Shown here one piece after another: positions 17,809 through 27,429 of a DNA stretch of 64,000 bases (position 1 is the first letter of the stretch; the number at the start of each line of letters is the position of its first letter). The translations under genes were made by a program, and so were the position numbers. Under the pieces are notes generated by a model. It did not search any database and had not been told where the DNA came from. It saw only the letters and a program-made list of their open reading frames with translations. Source of the DNA: Nitrosospira multiformis (GTDB lineage Bacteria; Pseudomonadota; Gammaproteobacteria; Burkholderiales; Nitrosomonadaceae); the NCBI RefSeq assembly GCF_900110185.1, contig NZ_FOCT01000004.1:211685-275684 (forward strand), read 5' to 3'.

Positions 17809-19788
17809 ATGAAGAGACCGGTAAGCAGAATTCTCGTTATCAATGATGAAAAATTGATACTCAAGGAGCTGATAAAGGGATTGAACGCCGCGGCCAAATC
17901 CCTTGAGAACCCTTTAGGCATCACATTTTCTGGGGTCACCACTGCGCGTGAGGCGCTTCAGGCCATTCAGGACGACGGCGACATTCAGTCCGTGCTGGTG
18001 GACGATACGCTCTACACCCTGAAAAATGGCGAGAAGGGTTCCCGCATTCTGCAGATGACCGCGCTGAAACTGGTGCAGGAAATAACCCGTTTCCGTCCCG
18101 AGCTGGATATCTACATCCTGATCGCCCAGGAAAAAGAGGATGAAGTGGTGGATGCGCTGTTTTCTGAAACCGTGGATGGTTATTTCTACCGGGAAGAGCG
18201 CGATTACCGGGGCATGTACCGGATTCTGAACGCGCAGCTTCAGGAAAAAGCGCGCACGCCTTTTTACGACCAGCTCAAAAATTATGTATTAATGGCAAAG
18301 GACGCCTGGCATACACCCGGGCATTCTTCAGGCGATTCGTTGCGGGACAGTCCCTGGGCCAGTGATTTCTACCAGTTTATCGGTGAGCATATTTTTCGGG
18401 CAGACCTGTCGGTGTCGGTGCCCATGCTCGATTCGCTCATGGAACCTTCGGGCGTCATTGCCGAAGCGCAGAAGATTGCGGCAAAGGCGTTTGGCGCCCG
18501 CCGCACTTTTTTTGCCACAAATGGCACTTCCACCGCCAACAAGGTGATATTCCAGACGTTGCTCGCCCCTGGCGAAAAGCTGTTGCTGGATCGGAACTGC
18601 CACAAGTCGGTTCATCACGGGGTCGTCTTATCCGGCGCCCATCCGATCTATCTCGACTCCTCAGTAAACAAGAAATTCGGGGTTTATGGACCTGTGCCCA
18701 AGCAGACGCTGTTCAGGGCAATCGAAGAACACCCCGATGCCCAGGCGCTCATACTCACGAGTTGCACCTACGACGGTTTCCGCTATGACCTGCCTCCGAT
18801 CGTTGAGGCCGCGCATGCCAAAGGCATCAAGGTGATCATCGATGAAGCCTGGTACGGCTTCGCTCGATTTCATCCGGCTTTCCGCCCCACTGCCCTGGAA
18901 GCAGGCGCCGATTATGCTACTCAAAGTACGCACAAGGTGCTGTCGGCTTTTTCCCAGTCCAGCATGATTCATATCAATGATCCCGAATTCAACGAGCATC
19001 TGTTTCGGGAAAATTTCAATATGCATACTTCCACCAGCCCGCAGTACAGCATGATTGCAAGCCTCGACGTGGCGCGCAAACAGGTGGTGATGGAGGGATA
19101 CAAGCTATTGTCACGCACGCTGGAGCTGGCGAAGGAAGTACGCGAGCAAATCAATTCGACCGGCGTGTTTCGCGTACTGGAACTGACGGATCTGCTGCCT
19201 GACGAGGTGAAGAACGACAATATCCAGCTCGATTCGACCAAGGTCACCGTCGATATTTCGCATTGTGGCTTTACGGTGGAAGATTTGGTCCGGGAACTGT
19301 TCGAGCGATATAACATTCAGGTGGAAAAATCCACTTTCAATACGCTCACTCTGCTGCTGACCATCGGTACCACGCGCAGCAAGGTGTCGCGCCTTTACGA
19401 TGCTCTCATGCGCATCGCACGCGAAGGCAGGGCGCCTCGCAGACTCTACCAGATCCCGGAGCTTCCGGGATTTACTGAATTGAAGTATCTGCCGCGGGAT
19501 GCCTTTTACTGCGGCGGCGAGATCGTTCCGTTGCTCGACGAGCAGGAGCGGGTAAATGATAGCTTGAAAGGGAAGGTCTGCGCGGACCAGATCACGCCTT
19601 ACCCGCCGGGTATTCCGGTGCTGGTGCCAGGCCAGACCATCACGTCCGGGGTGGTGCAATATCTAATCAGCATGCTACGATCCCAGAAACGGGTGGAAGT
19701 GCACGGGATCGTTTATGACGGCTATCTGCCGTGTTTGAGGCTGTTGAGCGACGCCGAGGAAAAGAGCTTGAAAAAGCTTGCAAAATAG
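17809..19788 (+). CDS. Orn/Lys/Arg decarboxylase (fold-type I, PLP) with receiver-like wing domain
   Basis: PLP enzyme of 659 residues from the bacterial ornithine/lysine/arginine decarboxylase family, forming a polyamine precursor. The N-terminal 130 residues form a response-regulator-like wing domain. The catalytic domain includes HTPGHSSGD (near 165-173), DRNCHKSVHHG (near 263-273), IIDEAWYGFARFH (near 344-356), and STHKVLSAFSQS with the PLP lysine near residue 376. The C-terminal domain ends with YPPGIPVLVPGQ. Substrate is unresolved; the following argD, argF and argG genes make arginine or ornithine the natural guess. The gap to argD is only 100 bases. Confidence 0.92.
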   Translation: MKRPVSRILVINDEKLILKELIKGLNAAAKSLENPLGITFSGVTTAREALQAIQDDGDIQSVLVDDTLYTLKNGEKGSRILQMTALKLVQEITRFRPELDIYILIAQEKEDEVVDALFSETVDGYFYREERDYRGMYRILNAQLQEKARTPFYDQLKNYVLMAKDAWHTPGHSSGDSLRDSPWASDFYQFIGEHIFRADLSVSVPMLDSLMEPSGVIAEAQKIAAKAFGARRTFFATNGTSTANKVIFQTLLAPGEKLLLDRNCHKSVHHGVVLSGAHPIYLDSSVNKKFGVYGPVPKQTLFRAIEEHPDAQALILTSCTYDGFRYDLPPIVEAAHAKGIKVIIDEAWYGFARFHPAFRPTALEAGADYATQSTHKVLSAFSQSSMIHINDPEFNEHLFRENFNMHTSTSPQYSMIASLDVARKQVVMEGYKLLSRTLELAKEVREQINSTGVFRVLELTDLLPDEVKNDNIQLDSTKVTVDISHCGFTVEDLVRELFERYNIQVEKSTFNTLTLLLTIGTTRSKVSRLYDALMRIAREGRAPRRLYQIPELPGFTELKYLPRDAFYCGGEIVPLLDEQERVNDSLKGKVCADQITPYPPGIPVLVPGQTITSGVVQYLISMLRSQKRVEVHGIVYDGYLPCLRLLSDAEEKSLKKLAK

Positions 19789-19840
19789 GTAAAACTAAAG
19801 GATTCCACAGAATAAACCACAATAAATTCCACCACGTCGC

Positions 19841-19860
19841 ACGGCGGCTCATGCCGCCGT
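19841..19860 (+). other. GC-rich hairpin ahead of argD
   Basis: Perfect 8-base stem ACGGCGGC/GCCGCCGT around a TCAT loop, without a following T-run. It covers the in-frame GTG at 19859, which argues that argD really starts downstream at 19889. It could be a processing or stability element between the decarboxylase and argD. Confidence 0.55.
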
Positions 19861-19888
19861 GTTGCATTCTGATCTGGCAAATTTACCT

Positions 19889-21061
19889 ATGTCGAATTTG
19901 ATGAACACTTACCTGCGCCTGCCCGTTACATTTACAAAGGGGGAAGGGGTGTGGTTATGGGACGAGGAGGGCAAGCGCTATCTCGATGCGCTTGCCGGAG
20001 TAGCGGTATGCGGACTGGGGCATTGCCACCCGGCGCTGGCAAAGGCGCTTTGCGAACAGGCAAGCACCCTTATCCATACTTCCAATCTCTACCATATCAG
20101 GAAGCAGGAACAACTAGGAACGAGATTGACCGCCCTTTCGGGCATGGACAACGCATTTTTCTGCAATTCAGGGGCTGAGGCCAATGAGGCGGCGATCAAG
20201 CTCGCGAGGTTGTATGGGCATGGGAAGAATATCGATTTGCCGACTATTATCGTCATGGAAAAATCCTTCCACGGACGTACCATGGCGACCCTGACTGCAA
20301 GTGGCAACCGCAAGGTGCAGGCTGGCTTCGAGCCGCTCCTCACCGGTTTTGCACGGGTTCCCTATAATGATCTCGATGCAGTGGCGCAGGTTGCGGAACA
20401 CAACAAGAACGTCGTCGCTATCCTGGTTGAACCTTACCAGGGGGAGGGGGGGGTCAATGTGCCGCAGGCAAATTATCTGCAAGGTCTTCGCCACCTCTGT
20501 AACCAGAACGGCTGGTTGCTGATGCTGGATGAAGTGCAGTGTGGAATTGGCCGCACCGGCAACTGGTTCGCTTTTCAATACAGCGGCATCACGCCGGATG
20601 TCGTCACGCTCGCCAAAGGCCTGGGATCGGGCGTGCCCATTGGCGCCTGCCTGGCGAAAGGTAGTGCGGCAAATGTCTTCAAGCCAGGCAATCATGCCTC
20701 CACTTTCGGTGGAAACCCGCTCGCCTGCAGTGCTGCGCTCACCACGCTCGAAGTAATCGAGAAAGAAGACCTGCTGCGCAATGCAATGGAAGTGGGCGAT
20801 TTCATGCGCAGTCTGTTCAAGGCGCAGTTGGCCGATTTGCCGGATGTAACTGAAATTCGCGGCCAGGGCCTGATGATAGGCATCGAGCTTTCGAAACCGT
20901 GCGGTGAACTGGTGAAGGAAGCTTTGAAAAAAGGTCTTCTCATCAATGTAACCTCCGACAAGGTAGTGCGTCTGCTACCGCCGCTCGTGATTCAACGCAG
21001 CGAGGCTGAGCAGGTAGTCAACACTTTATCTCCCATTGTGAAGGAATTTCTGGCAGCTTGA
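19889..21061 (+). CDS. argD: Acetylornithine aminotransferase
   Basis: Class III PLP aminotransferase converting N-acetylglutamate semialdehyde to N-acetylornithine; many also act in lysine synthesis as DapC. With the ATG at 19889 the product has 390 residues, normal for ArgD. Signatures are NTYLRLPVTFTKGEG at the start, NSGAEANEAAIKLAR, LMLDEVQCGIGRTG, and TLAKGLGSGVPIGA with the PLP lysine. An ATG 12 bases later is equally usable, and a GTG at 19859 is possible but lies in a hairpin. argF follows after 96 bases. Confidence 0.95.
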   Translation: MSNLMNTYLRLPVTFTKGEGVWLWDEEGKRYLDALAGVAVCGLGHCHPALAKALCEQASTLIHTSNLYHIRKQEQLGTRLTALSGMDNAFFCNSGAEANEAAIKLARLYGHGKNIDLPTIIVMEKSFHGRTMATLTASGNRKVQAGFEPLLTGFARVPYNDLDAVAQVAEHNKNVVAILVEPYQGEGGVNVPQANYLQGLRHLCNQNGWLLMLDEVQCGIGRTGNWFAFQYSGITPDVVTLAKGLGSGVPIGACLAKGSAANVFKPGNHASTFGGNPLACSAALTTLEVIEKEDLLRNAMEVGDFMRSLFKAQLADLPDVTEIRGQGLMIGIELSKPCGELVKEALKKGLLINVTSDKVVRLLPPLVIQRSEAEQVVNTLSPIVKEFLAA

Positions 21062-21157
21062 GTTTTTTTGCGATCGTGAAAAGTGAACGGTTGAAGTCAG
21101 CTGGGCCCAAGTCTTCACAATGGTCTTCGCAATAGACTCGCCCCTGACACCAAAAAT

Positions 21158-22081
21158 ATGCAAATCAAGCATTTCTTACAGTTCAATGATTTTTCCCGGG
21201 AGGAATTCGAGTATCTGTTCGAGCGCACGCGCTGGATCAAGCAGGAGTTCAAGCAGTACCGGCGCTACTGGCCGCTGGAAGACCGTACTCTGGCCATGAT
21301 CTTCGACAAGCATTCAACCCGTACCAGGCTTTCGTTTGAAGCGGGCATGCACCAGCTGGGCGGGGCGGCGATCTATCTTTCCACTCGTGATACCCAGTTG
21401 GGGCGCGGCGAGCCGGTCGAAGATGCGGCACGGGTGATTTCGCGGATGGTGGATATCGTCATGATCCGTACCCATGAGCATGATATCGTCAGGCGGTTTG
21501 CGGCGCATTCGCGTGTTCCGGTCATTAATGGACTGACCGATGAATATCACCCCTGCCAGATCATTGGGGATATTTTTACGTTCATCGAGCACCATGGCAG
21601 CATTACCGGCAAGACAGTGGCGTGGATAGGGGACTCCAACAACGTTTGCAATACGTGGCTCCAGGCAGCGGAAGTATTCGATTTCAACGTCCATGTCTCC
21701 ACTCCGCGAGGCTACGAAGTGGAGCCGGAACGGGCCGGTCTTTACGGGACAAGCCACTATGAGGAATTCGCTGATCCACATGAGGCAGTAAAAGGCGCAG
21801 ATCTCGTTACTACGGACGTCTGGACCAGCATGGGATTCGAGGCCGAAACCGAGGAGCGAAAAAGGGATTTTGCGGATTTTCGGGTGGATGCGGAAATGAT
21901 GTCGCACACCCGCAAGGATGCGTTGTTTATGCATTGCCTGCCTGCTCATCGCGGGGAGGAAGTGGCGGCGGAAGTGATAGACGGACCGCAATCGGTGGTA
22001 TGGGACGAAGCGGAGAACCGGCTGCATACGCAAAAGGCGCTGATTGAATACCTGTTGCTGGGAAGACTGGATAACGCCTGA
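21158..22081 (+). CDS. argF: Ornithine carbamoyltransferase
   Basis: Anabolic enzyme joining ornithine and carbamoyl phosphate into citrulline in the cytoplasm; 307 residues, normal for bacterial OTC. The carbamoyl phosphate loop STRTRLSFEAG is near residues 52-62, DEYHPCQIIGD near 127-137, and the ornithine-site motif FMHCLPAHRGEE near 257-268. It stands between argD and argG, all in one direction with short gaps (96 and 66 bases), which suggests a single arg transcript. Confidence 0.97.
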   Translation: MQIKHFLQFNDFSREEFEYLFERTRWIKQEFKQYRRYWPLEDRTLAMIFDKHSTRTRLSFEAGMHQLGGAAIYLSTRDTQLGRGEPVEDAARVISRMVDIVMIRTHEHDIVRRFAAHSRVPVINGLTDEYHPCQIIGDIFTFIEHHGSITGKTVAWIGDSNNVCNTWLQAAEVFDFNVHVSTPRGYEVEPERAGLYGTSHYEEFADPHEAVKGADLVTTDVWTSMGFEAETEERKRDFADFRVDAEMMSHTRKDALFMHCLPAHRGEEVAAEVIDGPQSVVWDEAENRLHTQKALIEYLLLGRLDNA

Positions 22082-22147
22082 TAGAGCAGGATTTTCAATA
22101 GGGGTTATTCGGGAAGCCAAGCCGGCATTTTTATTAATGAGACAAGC

Positions 22148-23389
22148 ATGGTAAAAGAAAACAAGGCGAATGTCGCTGAAATTAAAAAAGTAGTCCTGGC
22201 ATTTTCCGGGGGTCTGGATACGTCGGTAATCCTGAAGTGGCTGCAGGATACCTATCGGTGCGAAGTTGTCACCTTCACCGCTGACATTGGTCAGGGGGAG
22301 GAGGTGGAACCTGCCCGTGCAAAGGCGAAGCAGCTGGGCGTGAGGGAAATTTTTATCGACGACTTGCGTGAAGAATTCGTACGCGATTTCGTCTTTCCCA
22401 TGTTTCGCGCCAATACCATTTATGAAGGGGAGTATCTGCTCGGCACCAGCATCGCACGGCCGCTGATTGCCAAGCGCCAGATCGAAATCGCGCGGGAAAC
22501 TGGTGCGGACGCCGTGTCGCACGGCGCGACCGGGAAAGGCAATGATCAGGTGCGCTTTGAACTTGGTTACTATGCGCTTCAACCGGATATCCGGGTGATT
22601 GCGCCGTGGCGCGAATGGGACCTTACATCCCGGGAAAAGCTTCTGAAATACGCGGAGCAGCACGGCATCCCGGTGGAAATGAAGAAAAAGGAAGGCTCCC
22701 CCTACAGTATGGATGCCAACCTTCTGCACATTTCGTATGAGGGACGTATTCTCGAAGACCCTGCGCAGGAGCCGGAAGAATCGATGTGGCGCTGGAGTGT
22801 TTCGCCGGAAAAAGCACCGGACAGTCCCGAATATATCGACCTCGAATTCAGGCAGGGCGATATCGTTGCATTGAATGGGGAAGAGCTTTCGCCGGCGCGT
22901 CTGCTCGCCAGACTCAATGAACTGGGGGGCAAGCATGGGATAGGGCGCCTGGATCTGGTCGAAAACCGGTATGTCGGTATGAAATCCCGCGGGTGCTACG
23001 AGACTCCCGGCGGCACGATCATGCTGCGTGCCCACCGGGCCATGGAGTCCATTACACTGGACCGTGAAGTCGCACATTTGAAAGACGAGCTTATGCCACG
23101 CTATGCCGAACTGATTTACAACGGCTATTGGTGGAGTCCCGAACACAGAATGATGCAGATGATGATCGATGCGTCACAGGCGCATGTGAACGGCTGGGTG
23201 CGGGTGAAGCTCTACAAGGGTAATGTGATTGTCGTGGGGAGAGACTCGAAAACAGATTCGCTGTTTGATCCCCATATTGCAACCTTCGAGGATGACCAGG
23301 GTGCGTACAATCAGACGGATGCTGCCGGTTTCATCAAGTTGAATGCACTCAGGATGCGGATTGCCGCTAATTTGAGAAATCGCAAATAA
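22148..23389 (+). CDS. argG: Argininosuccinate synthase
   Basis: Condenses citrulline and aspartate with ATP to argininosuccinate. The 413-residue product starts with a short polar extension and then [18 protein letters not shown], the PP-loop ATPase motif, near residues 16-33. Other signatures are [16 protein letters not shown], the substrate segment [18 protein letters not shown], and [18 protein letters not shown]. It closes the argDFG run; argH is not in the window. A long open frame on the opposite strand here is a shadow. Confidence 0.97.
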   Translation: MVKENKANVAEIKKVVLAFSGGLDTSVILKWLQDTYRCEVVTFTADIGQGEEVEPARAKAKQLGVREIFIDDLREEFVRDFVFPMFRANTIYEGEYLLGTSIARPLIAKRQIEIARETGADAVSHGATGKGNDQVRFELGYYALQPDIRVIAPWREWDLTSREKLLKYAEQHGIPVEMKKKEGSPYSMDANLLHISYEGRILEDPAQEPEESMWRWSVSPEKAPDSPEYIDLEFRQGDIVALNGEELSPARLLARLNELGGKHGIGRLDLVENRYVGMKSRGCYETPGGTIMLRAHRAMESITLDREVAHLKDELMPRYAELIYNGYWWSPEHRMMQMMIDASQAHVNGWVRVKLYKGNVIVVGRDSKTDSLFDPHIATFEDDQGAYNQTDAAGFIKLNALRMRIAANLRNRK

Positions 23390-23562
23390 TAGCGCTGGAA
23401 TTACCAGCAGCAATGGAACAACCAAAGGTGTTGAAAGTTGTGCAAGCATCATGCAATCAGGGGCGAGCCTGTACATCTTTGATGATCATGAACAGAGCAG
23501 TGCCAGTGGGGTGGAAAGCCTACCTTATGAGAACTGCATGAGATTCTTTTGAGAAGATTGAT

Positions 23563-24048
23563 ATGCCATCATTCGATATCGTTTCCGAAGTCGACAAGCA
23601 GGAAGTTAGAAACGCGGTTGACCAGGTGAATAAGGAAGTGGGCACGCGTTTCGACTTCAAGGGTTCTGACGCCCGCGTGGAACAGGCGGATTACACGCTT
23701 ACTGTTTTTGCCGATGATGAATTCAAGCTGGACCAGGTGTTCGACATCCTGACTACCAAACTGGCCAAGCGGAATGTCGATGTGCGCTCCCTGGACAAGG
23801 GTCAGGTAGAAAAAATCAGCGGCAACAAGGTGAAGCGGCTCGTCACGGTAAAAACCGGCGTGGAAAGTGAGTTGGCTAAGAAGATTATCAGGCTCATCAA
23901 GGACAGTAAACTCAAGGTACAAGGCAGCATTCAGGGGGATACTGTGCGCGTTTCAGGCGCAAAGCGGGATACTTTGCAAGAGGCCATCCAACTGGTCAAG
24001 AAATCGGTCACGGATTTTCCCCTGCAATTCCAGAATTTTCGCGATTGA
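23563..24048 (+). CDS. yajQ: YajQ family nucleotide-binding protein
   Basis: A 161-residue member of the YajQ/UPF0234 family with two tandem ferredoxin-like folds. Family motifs are [19 protein letters not shown] at the start, [12 protein letters not shown] near 32-43, and the C-terminal [15 protein letters not shown]. Homologues bind nucleotides, and one Xanthomonas member binds cyclic di-GMP as a transcriptional co-regulator; whether this one does is unknown. The preceding 173 bases contain no other recognisable feature, and the next gene converges. Confidence 0.94.
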   Translation: MPSFDIVSEVDKQEVRNAVDQVNKEVGTRFDFKGSDARVEQADYTLTVFADDEFKLDQVFDILTTKLAKRNVDVRSLDKGQVEKISGNKVKRLVTVKTGVESELAKKIIRLIKDSKLKVQGSIQGDTVRVSGAKRDTLQEAIQLVKKSVTDFPLQFQNFRD

Positions 24049-24139
24049 TCAATGTTTCGATTGATCCTGAACGTTCTGATTTTCATCGCTTCTCTGCTTT
24101 CTGATTCTCCTCGTTCCCACAATTTCCCGATCAATTCGA

Positions 24140-24850
24140 TTAATTGAACCTGATCCCATTGATCCAGCGCTCATAGAGCTTGTCGGCTACACGCTGCAAC
24201 CGTGATATTCGGGCAGACAAGTTTGTTTGCATTGCCTCTGCGGACTGCACCGCGGGGCCCGGGCTCGAAGCAATTTCCTCCGCACCGTGGCTGCACCAGT
24301 CTTTCACCATTTCTTCGGTCATTTCCACATGGCACTGCAATCCCAGGTGCTTATTATCCAGTGCGAATGCCTGATTTTTACACCAGGGGCTGGAAAGCAG
24401 CAGTGTAGCGTTATCCGGAATAGTGAAAATCTCGCCATGCCAGTGGAACACCTCGCACTTTGACAGGTTCCCAAACCACTGCCGAGCTGGCTGATTATCG
24501 GCAGTGCTCGCCTCACCCCAGCCGATTTCCTTGACCGGGCTTTTGGAAACCACTCCTCCCAGTGCCTTTGCCATTAATTGACCACCGAGACAGTGCCCTA
24601 ATACAGGAATATTGTTTGCCACTGCCTGGCGGATCAACGAGAGTTCATTTCTGATCCAAGGCAAATCGTCATTTACACTCATCGGGCCTCCCATGAATAC
24701 CAGGCCCCCAAATTGGCCGGCATCGGCAGGGACACTATCACCCGCATCGATTTTTATGAGTTGCCAGGGAATGGCCTGGCAATCGAGAAACGTGGCGAAA
24801 TAGCCTGGCCCTTCGATTGGAAAATGCCTGAAGATTGCGACCGGCTTCAT
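24140..24850 (-). CDS. Class I glutamine amidotransferase-like protein
   Basis: A free-standing GATase1 domain of 236 residues. The nucleophile is Cys87 in GHCLGGQ, and the His/Glu pair is HVE at 174-176, so the triad is complete. The upstream FMGGPMSVND motif is typical of the GMP-synthase-like/YfeJ group. It contains no synthetase domain, and the acceptor is unknown; some relatives act on gamma-glutamyl compounds. It lies 60 bases after the FecR-like gene on the same strand and may be the last gene of that transcript. Confidence 0.9.
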   Translation of the reverse strand: MKPVAIFRHFPIEGPGYFATFLDCQAIPWQLIKIDAGDSVPADAGQFGGLVFMGGPMSVNDDLPWIRNELSLIRQAVANNIPVLGHCLGGQLMAKALGGVVSKSPVKEIGWGEASTADNQPARQWFGNLSKCEVFHWHGEIFTIPDNATLLLSSPWCKNQAFALDNKHLGLQCHVEMTEEMVKDWCSHGAEEIASSPGPAVQSAEAMQTNLSARISRLQRVADKLYERWINGIRFN

Positions 24851-24910
24851 GGATATGCATGCACTCCGCTGGCTGGCGAGTAGGAATGGGAGGAAAGGGA
24901 ATCTAGATGT

Positions 24911-25438
24911 TTAGTACCGGTCAGCTTGTCGCCAGGGGGCTACCTCGGCATCCGCAATCACCCGTTGACCGGTAACCTGGACGCCATCAAAATCCGCGCG
25001 TTCGTGCGCGCCTACGAGGTAAGTTCCGGTCTTAACCAGGATCTCCACCTGCCCATTCGCTACCGCAACGCTGCCGCCAGCGGCGCGCTTGCTGACACTG
25101 AAACGGGTGCCGGTGTCCCTGATATAGGTGGTTCCCACCTTCAGATTCAGTTTTCCGGGCTGGTTACCCCTGACATCAAAAAAGGCGTTGCCCCGCAACA
25201 GTTCAATCCCGCTGGGTTCCGTATTGGTAACAGCAACACTGCTGTCGGCATCGAGACTGATGGCGATATCGGGCGTTGCAAGAACGGTGAGCCGCTGGCC
25301 GGGAATGGTTTCATGGAGACGCGTCGTAACCGGCTTGGCAATGAACCAGGATAACAGACCGAGCCCTACGGCGATAGCTACGATGGAGCCATGTACCACG
25401 AACGGTAACCACCACCGGTCGCGGATCACGCCGGGCAT
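24911..25438 (-). CDS. Minimal FecR-like membrane-anchored protein
   Basis: A 175-residue protein with one N-terminal membrane segment (about residues 11-34) and a FecR-type beta-helical domain: LLRGNAFFDV, then TYIRDTGTRFSVS, and VAVANGQVEI. Typical FecR anti-sigma regulators have about 320 residues with an N-terminal cytoplasmic sigma-binding domain and a C-terminal signalling domain; both are missing, and the frame is closed by a stop a few codons upstream of the ATG. It therefore probably is not a conventional anti-sigma factor. It follows exbD by about 100 bases at the end of the tonB cluster. Confidence 0.82.
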   Translation of the reverse strand: MPGVIRDRWWLPFVVHGSIVAIAVGLGLLSWFIAKPVTTRLHETIPGQRLTVLATPDIAISLDADSSVAVTNTEPSGIELLRGNAFFDVRGNQPGKLNLKVGTTYIRDTGTRFSVSKRAAGGSVAVANGQVEILVKTGTYLVGAHERADFDGVQVTGQRVIADAEVAPWRQADRY

Positions 25439-25539
25439 GCAACTATTATCCCCGCAATGACGGAGCGTTCGCCGGCGTGTCTGTCATCGCTTGAATTGAC
25501 CGTAATGATATTCCTTCCGCGGCCGTGCTTCGGCAATTG

Positions 25540-25959
25540 TTATTTTTGTGAAGGGTCGGTAACGAAACCTATTCGCACCAGTCCCGCCTTTGCTGCAATA
25601 GACATCACCTGCGCTACATGCTCGTAGTGGACATGTTTGTCGGCGCGGATATGAAGCTCGATATTGGGATTCTGCCCTACCGCTTCAGTGAACCGCGGAG
25701 CCAGTTGATCCATTGTAACCGATTCACCGTTCCAGTAAAGACTGGAGTCGTCACGCAAGGCGAATTCCACGTGATCCGGTTGAGTGATGTTTGGACTGCT
25801 CGATGCCTTCGGCAGGTCGATTTTAACGGAATGCGTGAGCAACGGCGCCGTAATGATAAAAATCACCAGCAGTACCAGCATCACGTCCACCAAGGGTACG
25901 ACGTTGATTTCTGCCATCGGGAGCTGCCGGTTACTGCTGTTCATGCTGCCGAATGCCAT
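25540..25959 (-). CDS. exbD: Biopolymer transport protein ExbD (TonB-linked pair)
   Basis: A 139-residue ExbD with a short cytoplasmic N-terminus, a single membrane helix containing the essential Asp (MAEINVVPLVDVMLVLLVIF, near 15-34), and a periplasmic domain ending AAKAGLVRIGFVTDPS. Together with ExbB it converts proton flow into movement of TonB. The ATG shares one base with the exbB stop, so the two are translationally coupled. It is clearly different in sequence from the first ExbD at 5568-5984. Confidence 0.95.
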   Translation of the reverse strand: MAFGSMNSSNRQLPMAEINVVPLVDVMLVLLVIFIITAPLLTHSVKIDLPKASSSPNITQPDHVEFALRDDSSLYWNGESVTMDQLAPRFTEAVGQNPNIELHIRADKHVHYEHVAQVMSIAAKAGLVRIGFVTDPSQK

Positions 25960-26723
25960 TACAGCCTCCTTTCGCCCGGTGCCGCTGCGGGGGAAACCAA
26001 CGGGGTAACCACCCGCAAGGAACGCTCATCGCCGGGAGCTCCGCCTGCTTTTGTTCCAACCGTGATCAGGACGAAAAGATCATGGGCAAAGGCATCGAGT
26101 CGCGCCAGCCAGATGCGATTGCGTCGTCCAAATGTGTTATAGGCCAAAACCGCGGGAATTGCCACCGCCAGCCCGAGCGCTGTCATGATCAACGCTTCTC
26201 CCACGGGACCCGCTACCTTGTCCAGCGTACCCTGGCCGGATAATCCGATTTGGATCAAGGCGTGATAGATGCCCCATACCGTGCCAAACAAGCCGATATA
26301 GGGCGCAGCCGAACCTGCGGATGCGATCACGGTGAGACCATTTTCCACCTGCGCTGCTTCCTGGTCGAGGCCATTGCGCAGTACGCGGGTGATGAATTCG
26401 CTCGCCCCACCCGCTGCCGCGAGATTTTGCAATCCGTGTTTCTCCGAATCGGCGGCTGCGTTCATTGCCAACCGGGCAAGTTGTGCAAAGGCGTTGTCAT
26501 CCGAATCCTCCTTCAGCGTCGAATTTACTTCCTGCAACGAACCCGCGCTCCAGAAGCGCTTGAGAAAGGCGTCAGCCCGCTTTCCCGCCATGATATTGGA
26601 GATACCCTTGGTCAGGATGAGATACCAGCTTGCTACAGAGAGTGCAAGCAGCAGTATGAGCACCGTCATACCGACGCCGTCGAGCTGCGCCAGAAAATTT
26701 GAAAACCCGAGACCTGTTTGCAT
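25959..26723 (-). CDS. exbB: Biopolymer transport protein ExbB (TonB-linked pair)
   Basis: Proton-channel subunit of the TonB motor, 254 residues. Three membrane segments are visible: about 17-37, 125-148 and 165-187. The family core VIASAGSAAPYIGLFGTVWG and the ALIMTALGLAVAIPAVLAYN helix are present. I start at ATG 26723 because AAGGAGA stands nine bases before it; the frame is open to 26789 but that part lies inside tonB. Only four bases separate it from the tonB stop. Confidence 0.96.
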   Translation of the reverse strand: MQTGLGFSNFLAQLDGVGMTVLILLLALSVASWYLILTKGISNIMAGKRADAFLKRFWSAGSLQEVNSTLKEDSDDNAFAQLARLAMNAAADSEKHGLQNLAAAGGASEFITRVLRNGLDQEAAQVENGLTVIASAGSAAPYIGLFGTVWGIYHALIQIGLSGQGTLDKVAGPVGEALIMTALGLAVAIPAVLAYNTFGRRNRIWLARLDAFAHDLFVLITVGTKAGGAPGDERSLRVVTPLVSPAAAPGERRL

Positions 26724-26727
26724 TAGG

Positions 26728-27429
26728 TTAATCTCCTTGGAGTACAAAGTTGAAGGGTTGCAGGGCAACAGCCCGCACCGGTTGACCATTACGTACGGTG
26801 GGTGTGCAGCGCCAGGTTTTGACAGCGGTCATGGCAGCTTCGTCCAACCGTTTGAAACCGCTGCTGTTCACTACGTGCGCCACATTGACGTATCCTTTTT
26901 CATCCAGTTCCACTCTTAGCACGAGCTTTCCTTCTTCGCCGAGCCGTTTCGAAAGTGCCGGATAAGTCGGCGCATTCAAGTGGGGGCACGCGACCGATAA
27001 TTCCGAGGAAAGTGAAACCGGGCCAGCTGGCATTTGCGGTGCAGGAGCTGCTTCCACTACCGGTTCGGGTTCGGCTTCAGGCTCGGCTTCGGGTGCCGGT
27101 TCCGGCGGGGGAGGCAGTGCGACCGGCTCCCTCTCGGACAATGGGGGCGCTTTTGCAACGAGTTGCTGCGGTTGCGGTTTCTTTACAGGTTTAGGCTTAG
27201 GCTTGGGCGGAGGAGGTGGCGTTTCAGGCTTGGCCTCTTCCTTCGGCTGGGGCGAAGGAATGAAATTTACCATCAGTGTCGCTAATTGTTCCGGCGGGGG
27301 AATCAACTGTTGCTTGAACAGGAAATAAAGCAATCCGGCGTGGATCACAACGACGAACACCAGACCAGACAAGGATATGCTGCTGTGCTTCAAGGTCATT
27401 GCCTGCCCTGCGGTCTCAATACTTTCCAT
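26728..27429 (-). CDS. tonB: TonB protein
   Basis: Periplasm-spanning protein that transmits proton-motive energy from ExbB/ExbD to outer-membrane receptors. A single N-terminal membrane anchor (SGLVFVVVIHAGLLYFLF) precedes a Pro/Lys/Glu-rich spacer with PPPPPKPKPKPVKKPQPQ and repeated PEAEPEAEPEP. The C-terminal TonB domain begins YPALSKRLGEEGKLVLRVEL. I use the ATG at 27429, which overlaps the redoxin gene by 14 bases; an ATG at 27399 is an alternative. The final FNFVLQGD is typical. About 233 residues. Confidence 0.95.
   Translation of the reverse strand: MESIETAGQAMTLKHSSISLSGLVFVVVIHAGLLYFLFKQQLIPPPEQLATLMVNFIPSPQPKEEAKPETPPPPPKPKPKPVKKPQPQQLVAKAPPLSEREPVALPPPPEPAPEAEPEAEPEPVVEAAPAPQMPAGPVSLSSELSVACPHLNAPTYPALSKRLGEEGKLVLRVELDEKGYVNVAHVVNSSGFKRLDEAAMTAVKTWRCTPTVRNGQPVRAVALQPFNFVLQGD

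Noticed and set aside
21314..23146. 610-codon open frame on the minus strand
   Set aside because: It lies antisense to argF and argG, whose protein sequences are fully recognisable. Its translation shows no domain or sensible composition; it is a shadow of high-GC codon use.
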